Shown: positions 45,817 through 56,664, counted from the stretch's first letter. The stretch: 64,000 bases of DNA from Harmonia axyridis (GCF_914767665.1 NC_059504.1:26452001-26516000), one strand, 5' to 3'. Translations and numbers: made by a program. The notes: generated by a model not told the origin, from the sequence alone.

Positions 45817-47197
45817 ACAACAAAAATCATCATCTGGGTATTTACAGTTAAAGACAATGGTATATATAAGGCTCGTTTAGTTGTTGTAGGATGCAAAGAT
45901 ACTGAAAAGTATACTTCTGAGGAAACTGCATCTCCTACACCAACTCTATCAGTAGTTAAATTATTATTTGCATTATCAGTTTCTAGAAAATGGCATATTG
46001 AACAGTTGGACATCAAAACAGCATTTCTTTATGGTGAAATTGATAGACCAAAATATGTAAGTGTACCAGAAGGAATCAATCTGGATAAAACTAAGGTAAT
46101 TCTTAAGTTACGAAAAGCTCTTTATGGAATATCGATAGCACCAAAATGTTGGTTTATGACACTCGATAATTTTATAAAGAATTCAGGTTTTGAAACAAAT
46201 TTACGTGAACCATGTTTGTATAAGAAAGAGGAAGATAGTGAGATTATTTTGATTCTAGTATATGTTGATGATCTATTAATTACAGGTACCAGTGAAAAGC
46301 TTATTCAAGAAAATGTCAATATGTTCAAATCACGTTTTAATATCAAACAATTTGGCTATCCTACTAAGTTTCTTGGTTTGGAAATCAGTAGATCAGAAAA
46401 TCAGTTGTTTCTTCATCAAACTCAATTTGTGAAGGAAATGCTTAAAGAATTTCGAATGGAAAACTCAAATTCTGTTGATACTCCATTGGTTCCTCAAGGA
46501 AATCATGAAGTTCCCAAAGTTACTAATGAAGCAGATTTTCTGTACAAGAAAGCCATAGGCTCTCTGTTGTATTTAAGTTTATTTACAAGACCCGATATAT
46601 CTTTTTTTGTAGGTTATTTATCTCGATTCCAAGCCAATCCACAACAGTATCATTGGACATTAGTAAAAAGGGTTTTCAGATACTTGAAAGGTACCAGTCA
46701 GTTGGGTCTAAAATATACAGCAGGTTCCCCAACGTTGTCATGCTATTGTGATGCAGATTTTGCAGGTGATGAGAAGAGTCAAAAATCGACAACCAGCTTT
46801 GTGATTTTTGCATTCGGTAATCCGGTTATATGGTGCTCAAAACTTCAATCAACATTAGTACAAAGTTCAGCAGAAGCAGAATTTATTGCACTTACTCATG
46901 CTACTAATGAAGTTCTATTTTTAGCACAGTTATTGGCAGAAACTGTGGGTATCAGTTCATTTCCTGTTGATATATATGAAGACAATGACAAGACAAAACT
47001 ATCTTGCAGGTACAAGTAAAAGTCGTTTAAAATATATTGCACGTAAATATTTATTAATTCGTCAACATGTAAGTGACAAGAAAATTAATATTGTGAAGAT
47101 TAATACCAATGATCAGATTGCTGACATTCTTACAAAACCTTTAAGTGCAGCAAAGCTAAGTAAATTTCGTAATCACCTTGTATTCTATGAGGCTTGA
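45817..47197 (+). pseudogene. copia-type reverse transcriptase and RNase H
   Basis: Open from 45817 to 47019, then shifted by one frame to 47197. It starts within RT (WVFTVKDNGIYKARLVVVG), continues to HIEQLDIKTAFLYGEI (first Asp block) and LVYVDDLLITG (active site near 46257-46290), then GYPTKFLGLEI. RNase H follows with LSCYCDADFAGD and TLVQSSAEAEFIAL, and after the shift SRLKYIARKYLLIRQHV and NDQIADILTKPLSAAKL to the end. Catalytic residues look intact. The single frameshift near 47015 and the loss of upstream protease and integrase prevent autonomous activity. Confidence 0.93.
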
Positions 47198-47285
47198 TTT
47201 TTCAGTTGATTTGTATACAAATAACCCAATATGTTCTCTTTTTTTTCAGTTATCTGTTGTTTATCCATGTATTGTTTAACATACT

Positions 47286-47850
47286 CGGATAATACTAAAA
47301 ATCTGTTGAGTATTTGTCTGTGTGGAAAGGTTCTTCGGTTCCTGGAAACATGCTTAGACAATACTAAAAATCTGTTGAATATGTGTCTGTGTGGAAAGGT
47401 TCTTCGGTTCCTGGAAACATGCTTAGACAATACTAAAAATCTGTTGAGTATTTGTTTGTGTGGAAAGGTTCTTCGGTTCCTGGAAACATGCTTAGACAAT
47501 ACTAAAAATCTGTTGAATATGTGTCTGTGTGGAAAGGTTCTTCGGTTCCTGGAAACATGCTTAGACAATACTAAAAATCTGTTGAATATGTGTCTGTGTG
47601 GAAAGGTTCTTCGGTTCCTGGAAACATGCTTAGACAATACTAAAAATCTGTTGAATATGTGTCTGTGTGGAAAGGTTCTTCGGTTCCTGGAAACATGCTT
47701 AGACAATACTAAAAATCTGTTGAATATGTGTCTGTGTGGAAAGGTTCTTCGGTTCCTGGAAACATGTTTAAGACAATACTAAAAATCTGTTGTGTATATG
47801 TCGGAGTTTTATTGAAAGGTTCTTCGGTTCCTGGAAATTACTCTAATAAA
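47286..47850. repeat. 69-bp minisatellite, 7 near-perfect units plus a diverged one
   Basis: AATACTAAAAATCTGTTGA recurs at 47291, 47360, 47429, 47498, 47567, 47636 and 47705, with a diverged unit from 47774. Each unit includes GGAAAGGTTCTTCGGTTCCT and a TGGAAACATGCTTAG tail. Because 69 is divisible by three, open frames with a 23-residue period exist on both strands. Further degenerate pieces (AAGGGTCTCCGGTCCCTGG) continue at 47889, 47944 and 48098. It lies between RNase H and the nested LINE within the copia-type element. Confidence 0.97.
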
Positions 47851-48424
47851 TATTTTTATATGTTGAGTGTTTATTCAAAGTCATGTAGAAGGGTCTCCGG
47901 TCCCTGGTTACATACTTTCATAAACACTAGTGTCTTGATTTGAAGGGTCTCCGGTCCCTGGTAATGATAGATGCGAAAGCAAAAAAAATTCGGACACGTA
48001 TGTGTGTGATGAATTAATCAAGTTAGTTCTATATGAAGGAACTTAATATGTATCTGTTATATGTATATGTTGATCTGATGGTACAATATCACTTGTTGGA
48101 AGGGTCTCCGGTCCCTGGAAACAATGTATTGATACCATACAAAATATTCAGGAAAGTTGGTTCGCTATAAGGAACCCTATTCGATTGCCTTACAGTAACA
48201 GCCTCTACAGTTCCACTGACAATCCTGTTGATTTAGTTTTAAGGCTTGATTTATATAAACTCAAAAGAAATATTAACTATTATTATTCATATGGCGAGCG
48301 AGAAGTAGCTGCATATTGACGAGCTCCGCAAATTATTTAAAATTCTGTTGTAAATCCAAAGTGAAAGGCTGAATTATTTGTACGTGATAATTAATTACAT
48401 ACTGATTATTACTGTTTCACCAAA

Positions 48425-49159
48425 ATGGTTCTGACAAGGGATATACGAGAAGAAATAGAGTCCTCAGTTAGTCAGGCACTGAACAAGTGTATGAAAAACG
48501 ACTCGTTTATCAAGACGATTGTAAACAAAGTGACAGAAGCCGTCATAAAAACTATAAACAATAAGTTGTTAAACCTAGAAGAAACTGTGCAAAAATTTCA
48601 GAGTATACAAAGTGAACTTAAATCAGATCTTGAAGAGAAAATGAACAAACTAGAAGATGAAATTCAGGAGGCAAAACTATGTAAACGAGGTATTGAGGCA
48701 GATATAGAGAGAATGGATCAGGAAAGTAGAAGACTGAATTTGAGAATTTTCGGTTTTGAAGAGAGAACAAAAGAGGATACCAAAAAGGAGTTAATTAAAT
48801 TCCTGAATTCTAAACTGTCCACAACGTTGTCTGAAGAGGACATTGAATTTTGTTTCAGAATCGGAAAGAAGATCGCAAATAAAAATAGAGGAATTCTCAT
48901 AAGATTATTCAAACACGATACCAAACAAGAGATTTATTCCAAGAAAAAATTACTGAAAGGTACTGGACTGGTCATAAGGGAAGATTTGACTAATATAAGG
49001 GTCGAAATACTTAACCGAGCCATTGAGAAGTTTGGTTTGAGGAATGTATGGACTTTAAATGGAAAAATATATATTAATGATGAAAAAAATAAAGTTCATG
49101 TTGTTAAAAATAAGAATGACTCATATTTAATTTTTGAGGGAGATTTTCACCCTAAATAA
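48425..49159 (+). CDS. LINE ORF1 protein (coiled coil plus RNA-binding-like domain)
   Basis: 244 codons, ATG at 48425. Residues ~48-102 form a charged coiled coil (LNLEETVQKFQSIQSEL, KSDLEEKMNKLEDEIQ). From ~103 the sequence SRRLNLRIFGFEERTKED starts a region like the RRM of L1-type ORF1 proteins. Later it has FCFRIGKKIANKNRGILIRL and a basic C-terminal part (LKGTGLVIREDLT, RNVWTLNGKIYI). In this family the protein trimerises and binds the element RNA. No zinc knuckle is present. It ends 28 bp before the ORF2 ATG, in another frame; translation of ORF2 probably involves reinitiation. No stops or shifts were seen. Confidence 0.85.
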   Translation: MVLTRDIREEIESSVSQALNKCMKNDSFIKTIVNKVTEAVIKTINNKLLNLEETVQKFQSIQSELKSDLEEKMNKLEDEIQEAKLCKRGIEADIERMDQESRRLNLRIFGFEERTKEDTKKELIKFLNSKLSTTLSEEDIEFCFRIGKKIANKNRGILIRLFKHDTKQEIYSKKKLLKGTGLVIREDLTNIRVEILNRAIEKFGLRNVWTLNGKIYINDEKNKVHVVKNKNDSYLIFEGDFHPK

Positions 49160-49187
49160 ACATTTGTCTTTATCTGAACTGTAAATT

Positions 49188-52100
49188 ATGACATGTTTTT
49201 TAGTTTCATTATGGATTGTTTATGTTAGTTGGGGCTCTCAAAATTTGGAATTGACGGTTATGTTGGACTGTCTGAATTTAGTTGATCGGGATGTTCAGGT
49301 TGACACTAGGTCATATGTAAATTTTCAGGAGTATATACAGGATGGAGCGAGCAGAGATGTGCAGGGTTTTAATATTGTCCATTTTAATATCCGTGGCTTG
49401 ATGAAACATTATGATGAGCTTTTGATGCAGGTCCAAATGTCGGGAGATATATTTGATGTCATTGTTCTATCGGAAACAAGAAAAATTGCCGATGTGAGTA
49501 CATTTTCTATTCCAAATTATACTTTGCATTACAATGAATCAGAAATCACTAAATGCGACGGGGTTGTGGTCTATATAAAAAACAATTTGACTGCGAATGT
49601 AACTATTACTCAGGTAAATGAATGTAAGTTTCTCAGGGTGATTCTGGCAAACAACTATCTCTCATATCACCATAAGATAGGAATAACTGCTTACTATAGG
49701 TCACCAGCAACCAATACAAAAAATTACATAAAAAATTTAGAATTATATCTAAACGGCTTGGAACACCAGAATCTCGAGATATACGTTGGAGATATAAACA
49801 TAAATTTACTCCATTCTGATTCTGGTGATACTAATGATTATTTGAACGTTTTGAATTCGAATGGGTTCACATCATATATAAATAAGCCAACTAGAGTCAC
49901 ACAGAATAGTGTATCAATAATCGATCATATTTTCATTAAAATAAAAAAGTGTTTACTAGATAAGGTTTATATGGAACCGGCTGTTATTCACACTGATATG
50001 ACTGATCATTTCACTACTTTTGTAAGTATAAATAAGAAAAATTCGGAAGAAACATGCGGCCTGAACGTCAAAAACAAAATTTCGACTAAAATCGATTATG
50101 AAAAACTTCTGCGGTTGATGAGCGGTGAAAATTGGGAAGACGTATTAATGAATCGTAATTCACAAGAATCGTGTAATCTATTTATGGAAAAACTAAATAA
50201 CTATATCACTGGAAGTAGTAGCACTGAAATTCTGAAATCGAATAAATACAAAAAAATTAAGCCATGGATTACAACTGGTTTAATAAAATCAATAAATGAA
50301 CGGAATAAACTTAAGGAAAAATTACGCAAAAATCATACGGTACAGCTGGAGATGGAATATAAATGTTATCGGAACAAACTTAACACTCTCATAAAACGTG
50401 TTAAATCTGATTATTATCAGAATGAAATAACCAAGGCTGATGGAAATTATAAAAAGGTTTGGAATATAATAAATGACGTCACAGGTAAACGAAAACGTAG
50501 TGCAATAGAAAATGTCTTATTAAATAATGAAAAAAACGTTATGGTTGGTGAAAATGAGGAAAAGGCAGACATTTTCAATAGGTATTTTGTTGAATTAGGT
50601 GTGAATATGGCTAAAAAGATTGAAAAAAGTACTTTACCTGAGAATTTCCAGGAAGAAAATCCGAATTATTCATCAATCTATTTAACACCAGTAACAACTA
50701 GCGAAATTATAATTCTCATCTCAAATTTGAAAAACAACTGTACTCCTGGACCAGACGGAATATCATCTAAAATTATTAAACTTATTCACAATTACATTGT
50801 TTCTCCCTTAGTACATATAATCAACCTGTGTTTTTCACAGGGTAAAATTCCTAGCCAATGGAAAGAGTCTCTTGTCACTCCGGTTTTCAAAACAGGAGAT
50901 CAAAGTCAAATGTATAATTACCGGCCTATTTCTGTTATAAACAATTTCGCGAAATTATTTGAACAATCCCTCAAGAATAGAATGTCAAAATTTTTCGATA
51001 AACATGGTATAATTACTGACAGACAGTTTGGCTTCGTGAAAAACCTTAATACGGAGGATGCTTTACTTGACTTTTTAGAGAAACCGATAAGAGCTATGGA
51101 TAACTCAAAAAAATGCCTCGCGGTGTTCCTTGATCTAGCCAAGGCCTTTGATACTATTCCACATAATGAACTACTTCAAAGAGTGGAGGGCTGCGGAATT
51201 CGAGGGATTGCCTTGGATCTCATCGGGGATTATCTGTCGGAGAGATCACAACGTGTTGCAATTAGACACGTGAAAAGTTCATATATGGTTGTAAAGGTTG
51301 GGGTACCACAGGGAACGGTCTTAGGACCACTGTTATTCCTTGTTTATATGAACAATATTACTAAAATAAAGAATTTAGGAGCCCATTTAGTCTGTTATGC
51401 TGATGACACAGCTCTAACTTTCTGTGCTGAAACCTGGGATGAGGTAAAAACCATGGCTGAATCTGGATTGAGAAAAATATATTTATGGTTGAACTACAAT
51501 TTACTAACATTGAACTTAAATAAAACTAAATATATTACTTTCTCCCCATCAATTGTCGACCAGCCCTTGATTGAATTGAAACTACACTCGCCTCCCTGTA
51601 ATACCCAATTATGTTCTTGCCCAAAGGTGGAAAAAACATCTTCCATAAGGTATCTTGGGGTTATGGTGGATCAACATTTAAGATGGACAGAACAAATCAG
51701 TCAGGTAACAAAGAGAATTAGATCATTAAGCCATACATTTTATATACTGAGAGACATTCTATCAAAAAAAAATATACTTATATTATATAACAGCCTAGCG
51801 GAGTCAATAATCAGGTACTGTATTGTTGCTTGGGGGGGCGCATTTTACACTTCGCTGCAGACGTTACAGACGGCACAGAACACTCTTATCAAAGTAATGT
51901 TAAAAAAAGAAAGATTGTACTCGACAAGTTTACTTTACGATGAGTCTAAATTATTGAATATAAGAGCTATTTTCATAAATCAGTGTGTTATAAGGGTGTT
52001 TAAGAAAAATAAGAGTTTCAAGCAAAAAAGTACAGGAGTGACTAGATCAACACATAATTTGGTTTTTCAGGTTCAATTTTTCAAGAAGTCGGTCACCCAA

Positions 52101-52238
52101 AGATCATTTCTATATTTCTGTCCAAAATTGTTTAATGTCATTCCTACTGAACTGAAACAGAATAAAAGATTGAATGTCTTTAAATCAGAGCTCAGGAGTT
52201 TTATATTTGAGAATCCTGAGAGGTTTGCATTCGTATGA
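49188..52238 (+). CDS. LINE ORF2 protein (APE endonuclease and reverse transcriptase)
   Basis: 1,016 codons without interruption. The endonuclease starts near residue 58 (FNIVHFNIRGL), has VIVLSETRK (catalytic Glu), YVGDININLL (Asp202, Asn204), SIIDHIFIK, and TDHFTTF in place of the usual SDH. The RT begins with NCTPGPDGISSKIIK and WKESLVTPVFK, then YNYRPISVINNFAKLFE, LAVFLDLAKAFDTI (first Asp), GVPQGTVLGPLLFLVYM, and the active site CYADDTAL (Tyr737 to Asp740). The C-terminal region after residue 850 contains an RYLGVMVD step and no RNase H. It nicks the target and copies the RNA in place. The first ~50 residues after the chosen ATG are hydrophobic and unlike the family; translation might start at a later Met. 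Confidence 0.95.
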   Translation: MTCFLVSLWIVYVSWGSQNLELTVMLDCLNLVDRDVQVDTRSYVNFQEYIQDGASRDVQGFNIVHFNIRGLMKHYDELLMQVQMSGDIFDVIVLSETRKIADVSTFSIPNYTLHYNESEITKCDGVVVYIKNNLTANVTITQVNECKFLRVILANNYLSYHHKIGITAYYRSPATNTKNYIKNLELYLNGLEHQNLEIYVGDININLLHSDSGDTNDYLNVLNSNGFTSYINKPTRVTQNSVSIIDHIFIKIKKCLLDKVYMEPAVIHTDMTDHFTTFVSINKKNSEETCGLNVKNKISTKIDYEKLLRLMSGENWEDVLMNRNSQESCNLFMEKLNNYITGSSSTEILKSNKYKKIKPWITTGLIKSINERNKLKEKLRKNHTVQLEMEYKCYRNKLNTLIKRVKSDYYQNEITKADGNYKKVWNIINDVTGKRKRSAIENVLLNNEKNVMVGENEEKADIFNRYFVELGVNMAKKIEKSTLPENFQEENPNYSSIYLTPVTTSEIIILISNLKNNCTPGPDGISSKIIKLIHNYIVSPLVHIINLCFSQGKIPSQWKESLVTPVFKTGDQSQMYNYRPISVINNFAKLFEQSLKNRMSKFFDKHGIITDRQFGFVKNLNTEDALLDFLEKPIRAMDNSKKCLAVFLDLAKAFDTIPHNELLQRVEGCGIRGIALDLIGDYLSERSQRVAIRHVKSSYMVVKVGVPQGTVLGPLLFLVYMNNITKIKNLGAHLVCYADDTALTFCAETWDEVKTMAESGLRKIYLWLNYNLLTLNLNKTKYITFSPSIVDQPLIELKLHSPPCNTQLCSCPKVEKTSSIRYLGVMVDQHLRWTEQISQVTKRIRSLSHTFYILRDILSKKNILILYNSLAESIIRYCIVAWGGAFYTSLQTLQTAQNTLIKVMLKKERLYSTSLLYDESKLLNIRAIFINQCVIRVFKKNKSFKQKSTGVTRSTHNLVFQVQFFKKSVTQRSFLYFCPKLFNVIPTELKQNKRLNVFKSELRSFIFENPERFAFV

Positions 52239-52639
52239 TATAGATTTCTGGACTACCTGCATGTCCGGATGAGTCCTTACCTGCCGTCACTGCTTTCTCC
52301 ATTTGTTTTGTTTTGTTTTTTTTTTTCGATTTTCGTCTTATTGCCAATTGTTATTTTGTATGTACATTTCGAGGAACGTGAGGGAGTGCAATGGTAGAAA
52401 CAGACATTTTGTCTAGGTACTGTTGCACATCTCTCGATGTTTTTGAATGTAATAAAAAAAACTGTAAAAATACTGTACTTTAAATGTGAGAATAAATTTT
52501 GAATTGAATTTGAATTGAATTTGTATTTATTGTACTGTATATATTCTATTTTAACTATTGAAATCAGTTGGTTGGTTGGAACTTATCTGTATATGTCTTA
52601 TCTGTTGACTAGTTGTCAGTTCCTCAGTTTGGGAGGGGG

Positions 52640-52941
52640 TGTTGAAGTAAGAACTGCTGGCCAAATATATTTGGCGCCAGTCCACTTCTATAAAACAACC
52701 TGCTGACAACTAATATGATCCGTCTAGTGCGCATGCGCAGCTAGAAATGTAATATGGCCGCTGAAGGTGGAGATGCCAGTTCTGTCAGACACGAATAGAT
52801 AACGGCGTCACACCTTAAGCAGCAAACCTAACCTCCATTTTGTTTTAGATTTGTGTTTCCAAGTTTGTTAAATCAACGATTAAACTGTACAAAATACCTG
52901 TATTTGTCAATCCACCCTTACATGGTATCAGAACCCTAACA
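52640..52941 (+). repeat. copia-type 3' LTR
   Basis: Starts TGTTGAAGTAAG right after GGGAGGGGG, ends CCCTAACA, followed by ATACT. Confidence 0.95.
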
Positions 52942-53519
52942 ATACTCCACAATGCAATAGTGTCGAAAGGGCCAACCGAACACTGAAGACGATGATTTCC
53001 CAATTCTGCGAGGCAAACCACAGAAAATGGGATGAAAAGGTAGGAGAATTGACCTTTGAAATTAATACTGCTCGACAGGACTCTACAGGATTCACCCCGG
53101 CATATCTGAATTATGGAAGGGAACTATGCATCCCCAAGACCATATGCCACAGAACCCAAGAATCAAGGATCTTGAGATCCCAATGAAAACACCGAAGAGA
53201 AAGAGGAAAATTTGACTCACCGTACGGAGCAGATTCAGCATCTACTGGAGGCCTATGGCCCTATGAGTTTGTACGGACCGACCTATACAGTGCGTTCAAT
53301 CGACAGACTCATAACTATAATCTTCGACGTAAAGAGGTTCGTTACCAGGTATCTGTCTGTCATCCGACGTCAATAATTTCGCATCTAAGTTAGCCCCAAA
53401 GTTTGACGGCCATTTATTGTTGTGAAGGTGATTTCACCAGTTATTTATGATCTGAAAGACCGGTCAGGTAAGAAAGTGAACCACGTACATGTTAAAGACC
53501 TAAAACCGTTTCATAACTA
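52942..53519 (+). pseudogene. Integrase second half and C-terminal module of outer Ty3-like element
   Basis: Directly after the copia 3' LTR the frame reads PQCNSVERANRTLKTMISQF (Glu of the integrase triad), then WDEKVGELTFEINTARQDS and AYLNYGRELCIPKT to 53186. After frameshifts the tail appears: HNYNLRRKEVRYQV near 53310, PKFDG near 53400, and SPVIYDLKDRSGKKVNHVH and VKDLKPFHN ending at 53519. This is the GPF/Y-type C-terminal module. Together with 44281-44653 it forms one integrase gene split by the insertion. Confidence 0.92.
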
Positions 53520-53567
53520 GTAAGTTGCTTTGTTGAGCTCACCGAGAAAAAAAACAGTCAGAACTGA

Positions 53568-53980
53568 AGTAAAAAGAAAAAAATAGTATATTGTGCAACA
53601 AGTGGGGAAAGTCCAACTTTTCTCGCGAGTGTGGAAGTTTGTGGCACGAGCCTGAAAGGCGAGTGCCGCAAACACACGAGCGAGAAAAGGACTTTCTCCA
53701 CATGTTGCACACTATACTTTTCCTACAACTGCACAAATCTCAATAATTCAAGTAATGGACTTGATTCAAATCAAAATGACCTTCGTTGACAGTATGTGCT
53801 AATTTATTGCGTTTCCATAGAAACGGCTCAAAAACCCAATTTCATTGGTCTACCAAGGAAGGTGTGGGCAAAGTGCCGTGGGGAATAATATTTCCCACAG
53901 TATGCGCAATACATAGTTTTGCAATTGAGTAAACTATGCAGAATACGCTACTTTTCATAGCAGTTGTAGGAAAAAGACGT
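53568..53980. repeat. Foldback repeat with GC-rich hairpin
   Basis: 53585-53650 pairs with 53655-53717 (GTATATTGTGCAAC against GTTGCACACTATAC, GGGGAAAGTCC against GGACTTTCTCC, TTTCTCGC with GCGAGAAA). A second pair, TTTTCCTACAACTGC near 53718 against GCAGTTGTAGGAAAAA near 53959, encloses 53735-53955. Probably a MITE. Non-coding. Confidence 0.8.
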
Positions 53981-54055
53981 TACTAACTAGAACCTCCCAG
54001 CATGAGCGACACCTATTAATCTTTTTTCATTTTACTGACATATTCTAATTTTTCT

Positions 54056-54848
54056 GTGGTTTTCTTATTCAGGTTGAGTTGGACCCTGCAATGTCAGAGA
54101 GCAGCCATGATGTATGGGCAAAGTCAGAGTGGGGAGAAGACTGGTTCACAGTCTATCAACCGAGAGATCCTTCGCCGGAAACAATACCGGAGGTACCAGT
54201 ATTTAGTCGCCGAACTTCGGCGGAGATCCGTATGCCCAGAACCCTCCAGAGCTCAGTGTCATCTGTGCGTGGAAGGCACGTGGGACCGAGAGTAGGAAAG
54301 TTACCGAAGAGGACCACTACGCAATTTACACAAACACCCCCTTTGTGCCAGCTGCGGACCAGTAAGCAAAACACCGGCTACAAAATGACATTCAAAATAA
54401 GTGTGGAAAACAACACTGTTATAACTAAACCATATGTTTCAGATCAGCCCACACCGGCCCCAATGAGTGTTCGCACTGTAGGTACAATGGGAAGCAGGGT
54501 GTATCTAGACTAGACATTAAAGCAAACACTTGTTGGAAATGTGGCAAAAACTGTCCCCTGCGGCATGAGTGCAAAGAACGACCTATCCTGTTCTGCATGC
54601 GATGTGGTCTGATTGGGACACAAACTAGGTACTGCGAATATGCAGGAACCAGGAAGGAAGCTGAAGCCCAGTCGAGGTCTCATGCATCCAGGACGCTGGC
54701 CCCACGGCCAACTCCCTCACCAAAGGTGAGATTGACGAATGAACAGATCGGTCTGCGCCCTTGCTCAAGATGCCATGACCACGACCTGAGAGAGAGAGAA
54801 GATCGGAGGGAAAAAGAACGGCGGAGAGAAGAGAGATCGCGCCACTGA
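54056..54848 (+). pseudogene. Zinc-finger ORF downstream of integrase
   Basis: 54079-54513 is open but has only a low-complexity Ser/Pro-rich product. In another frame, beginning after TTTCAG at 54437-54442, residues include ECSHCRYNGKQG, CWKCGKNCPLRHEC and FCMRCGLIGTQTRYC, then a Pro/Arg tail (LREREDRREKERRREERS) ending at 54848. The Cys/His clusters resemble retroelement nucleocapsid fingers, but the frame lies after integrase, not at the end of gag. A TTCAG at 54069-54073 also resembles an acceptor, so a spliced 3' gene of the outer Ty3-like element is plausible. Nothing else identifies its function. Confidence 0.5.
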
Positions 54849-55799
54849 GATTGAATGTGAAATTACATTATTACTGATAATAAAAAAAAATGACAAAATT
54901 GGATAGAAGATACAGTTGTTTTTGTTCCCTAAATCTATAAACGGTAAGAAACAATATAGTGATAAAATTAATGTGGAAGTATCGTATAAACTATAAACTT
55001 TCTAGGAATAAAACACACTCGTTGAAATATAACTCAAGACTAACTTTATTTCTAACGGCATAGAACCATAGTAGTTTTGTGGTACATAGAATATTTACAA
55101 GGGTGGGGTTTGTGGTACACGGTATACAAAATTGATTTACATCCAACATATAGGGCCTAACCCTATACTTTGAATAGAACCATGTATTCATAAATAGGTT
55201 TTAATCTGTATTTGTAATGAACCAAATAGTCAATAATAAGTTATTCAGTATTATTCAATAAAAACCTATTCGAGTTATTTGCCCTAAATTTCAAAGAAGA
55301 TAATCTATAAATCAATATGTTCACTGTCCGATCAATTCAAAAAAGGTTACCAGAATATTTCACCGACACTTCTGGAACTTCATGGAAATTGGAATGAGTT
55401 CTACTCTACAACCCCGAGAAGGTTAGGAAGTACCTAACCATGAAAACGCCCCGGAAGACAGAAGAAAGAAGACGAAGTTTCTGCTTCTTCTTCTTCTCAA
55501 ACAGATCTATCATCAGCCAGTTTTGCCCCTGATTGAGAGAGTCTGAATATGGGCTCAGCCTGAAAGACTATGTACCCAATCTCGATAGTGTGAATGTCAG
55601 TCTTGATCCTGGGTCCTGGGACAACAGGAATCTTGGAGATCCAATCCCAGAACTGATTATCTAAGAGTTATTTCAATAAGTTCCGGAGAAAAAGAAATAC
55701 TTTGATAAGAGAATTCTATAAGCAAGTATGAGGAAAAATGGTCTGAATGAGCAATATAGGAAAGAAACAGGGGAAGTGTCAAATCTAGGTAATCAAATC
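54849..55799. other. Non-coding stretch, possible 3' LTR region
   Basis: AT-rich to 55300, then a short mixed segment. No gene, and no copy of the 41-43 kb region that would define a 3' LTR, was seen. Confidence 0.45.
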
Positions 55800-56664
55800 A
55801 TGCTTGCTACAGAAACAACATACTTTTACTGACAAAGGTAAGCAGCTGATCTAGCACATCTAGTTTTTGGCTGAAAATCACCTCAAATATATTTTGGTGG
55901 TAAAGGAAAACCAAATGAGGATAGTGCAGAGTATAGCGCGTTACAATTGAAAAAGTTGTTTTTCGCAACCAAAAAACATGTGTGAAATATCCCCAAATAC
56001 GCCACACTCGCAGAAAGCGAATTCTCTGAGACCTATCATTTATAAGTTAGAAGGGGTGAGGCAGTGGCTAGACCTGAGTCGAAGAATGGTCGTGAAAAAA
56101 CGGCGCGGACGATCAATTTTTGCAAACCAGGGTGTACTATAAACTGAATTGATATTAAGGAATGAAGCATATATTCGACCCTTATAGTTACATATATTCA
56201 AAAATTCATCTCTCCACCTTTGTGCTTGATCAGATCGAAACCTGGGCCAAAGTTCTTGGGGTCCGCCAGGAATATTTGGGGGTTCAACTTGATATCTACC
56301 CTCATTAGCTAACAAATCAGCAGTGCCATTTCCGTGAATATATGAATGACTGGGAATCCATAGACATACCATCTTGATACCTGCAATATATGCATCATAA
56401 AACAGTTGGTGGGTGCCTACTGAAATGCGATCAATTTCAGCATCAAATTTTTTGGTCTTGAGCGATTGTAAAATACTAAGACAATCAGAAATAATGATGA
56501 ACTTTTGTTGGGGAACAATTTCAACAGCATACATTTCTGCAGTGTATATAGACCAATGATCCGGAAGACGTGCTGAGATTTTAATACATGGAGAAGGACA
56601 AAAAATACCAAATCCAACGGAATCGGGTTTTCTGGACAAAGATGCATCTGTGAAAAGAAGATGG
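55800..56664 (-). pseudogene. LINE RNase H and C-terminal region
   Basis: Reading leftward from about 56664: FTDASLSRKPDSVGFGIF (first RNase H Asp), SIYTAEMYAVEIV (Glu), FIIISDCLSILQSL (Asp), then CLWIPSHSYIHGNGTADLLA with the conserved His and Asp. This is the RNase H domain that I/R1-like LINEs carry after RT. From 56040 to 55800 the C-terminal Cys/His region is degraded (HVFWLRK, IFSQKLDVLDQLLTFV). The right boundary is the dispersed repeat at 56665; RT is not present between here and the endonuclease. Confidence 0.88.

Larger units (their letters stand above)
48200..52523 (+). mobile_element. Apparently full-coding non-LTR retrotransposon (two ORFs)
   Basis: Contains intact ORF1 (48425-49159) and ORF2 (49188-52238), a ~280-bp 3' untranslated region and a short-repeat tail (GAATTGAATTTGAATTGAAT) ending near 52523 instead of poly(A). 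This tail style is known from CR1-like/Daphne-type arthropod LINEs. The 5' limit is approximate. It is inserted into the 3' region of the copia-type element, so it is the youngest layer of the nest. Both ORFs are open, so it could be active. Confidence 0.85.
44649..52946 (+). mobile_element. copia-type LTR retrotransposon, internally deleted, with nested LINE
   Basis: LTRs of 302 bp at 44654-44955 and 52640-52941 differ by about one base (a G/C change in TCTGTGAGACACG). A 5-bp target duplication ATACT (44649-44653, 52942-52946) flanks them. A polypurine tract GGGAGGGGG precedes the 3' LTR, and TGGTAGCAGAGC-type primer sites follow the 5' LTR. The internal region retains a small Cys-rich frame and RT-RNase H, and lacks a recognisable protease and integrase. 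It inserted into the integrase gene of a Ty3-like element and later received a LINE. Confidence 0.95.

Noticed and set aside
47185..47782. Long open frames on both strands (183 and 173 codons)
   Set aside because: They are a by-product of the 69-bp repeat, whose length is a multiple of three and which lacks stops in several frames. No family motif.
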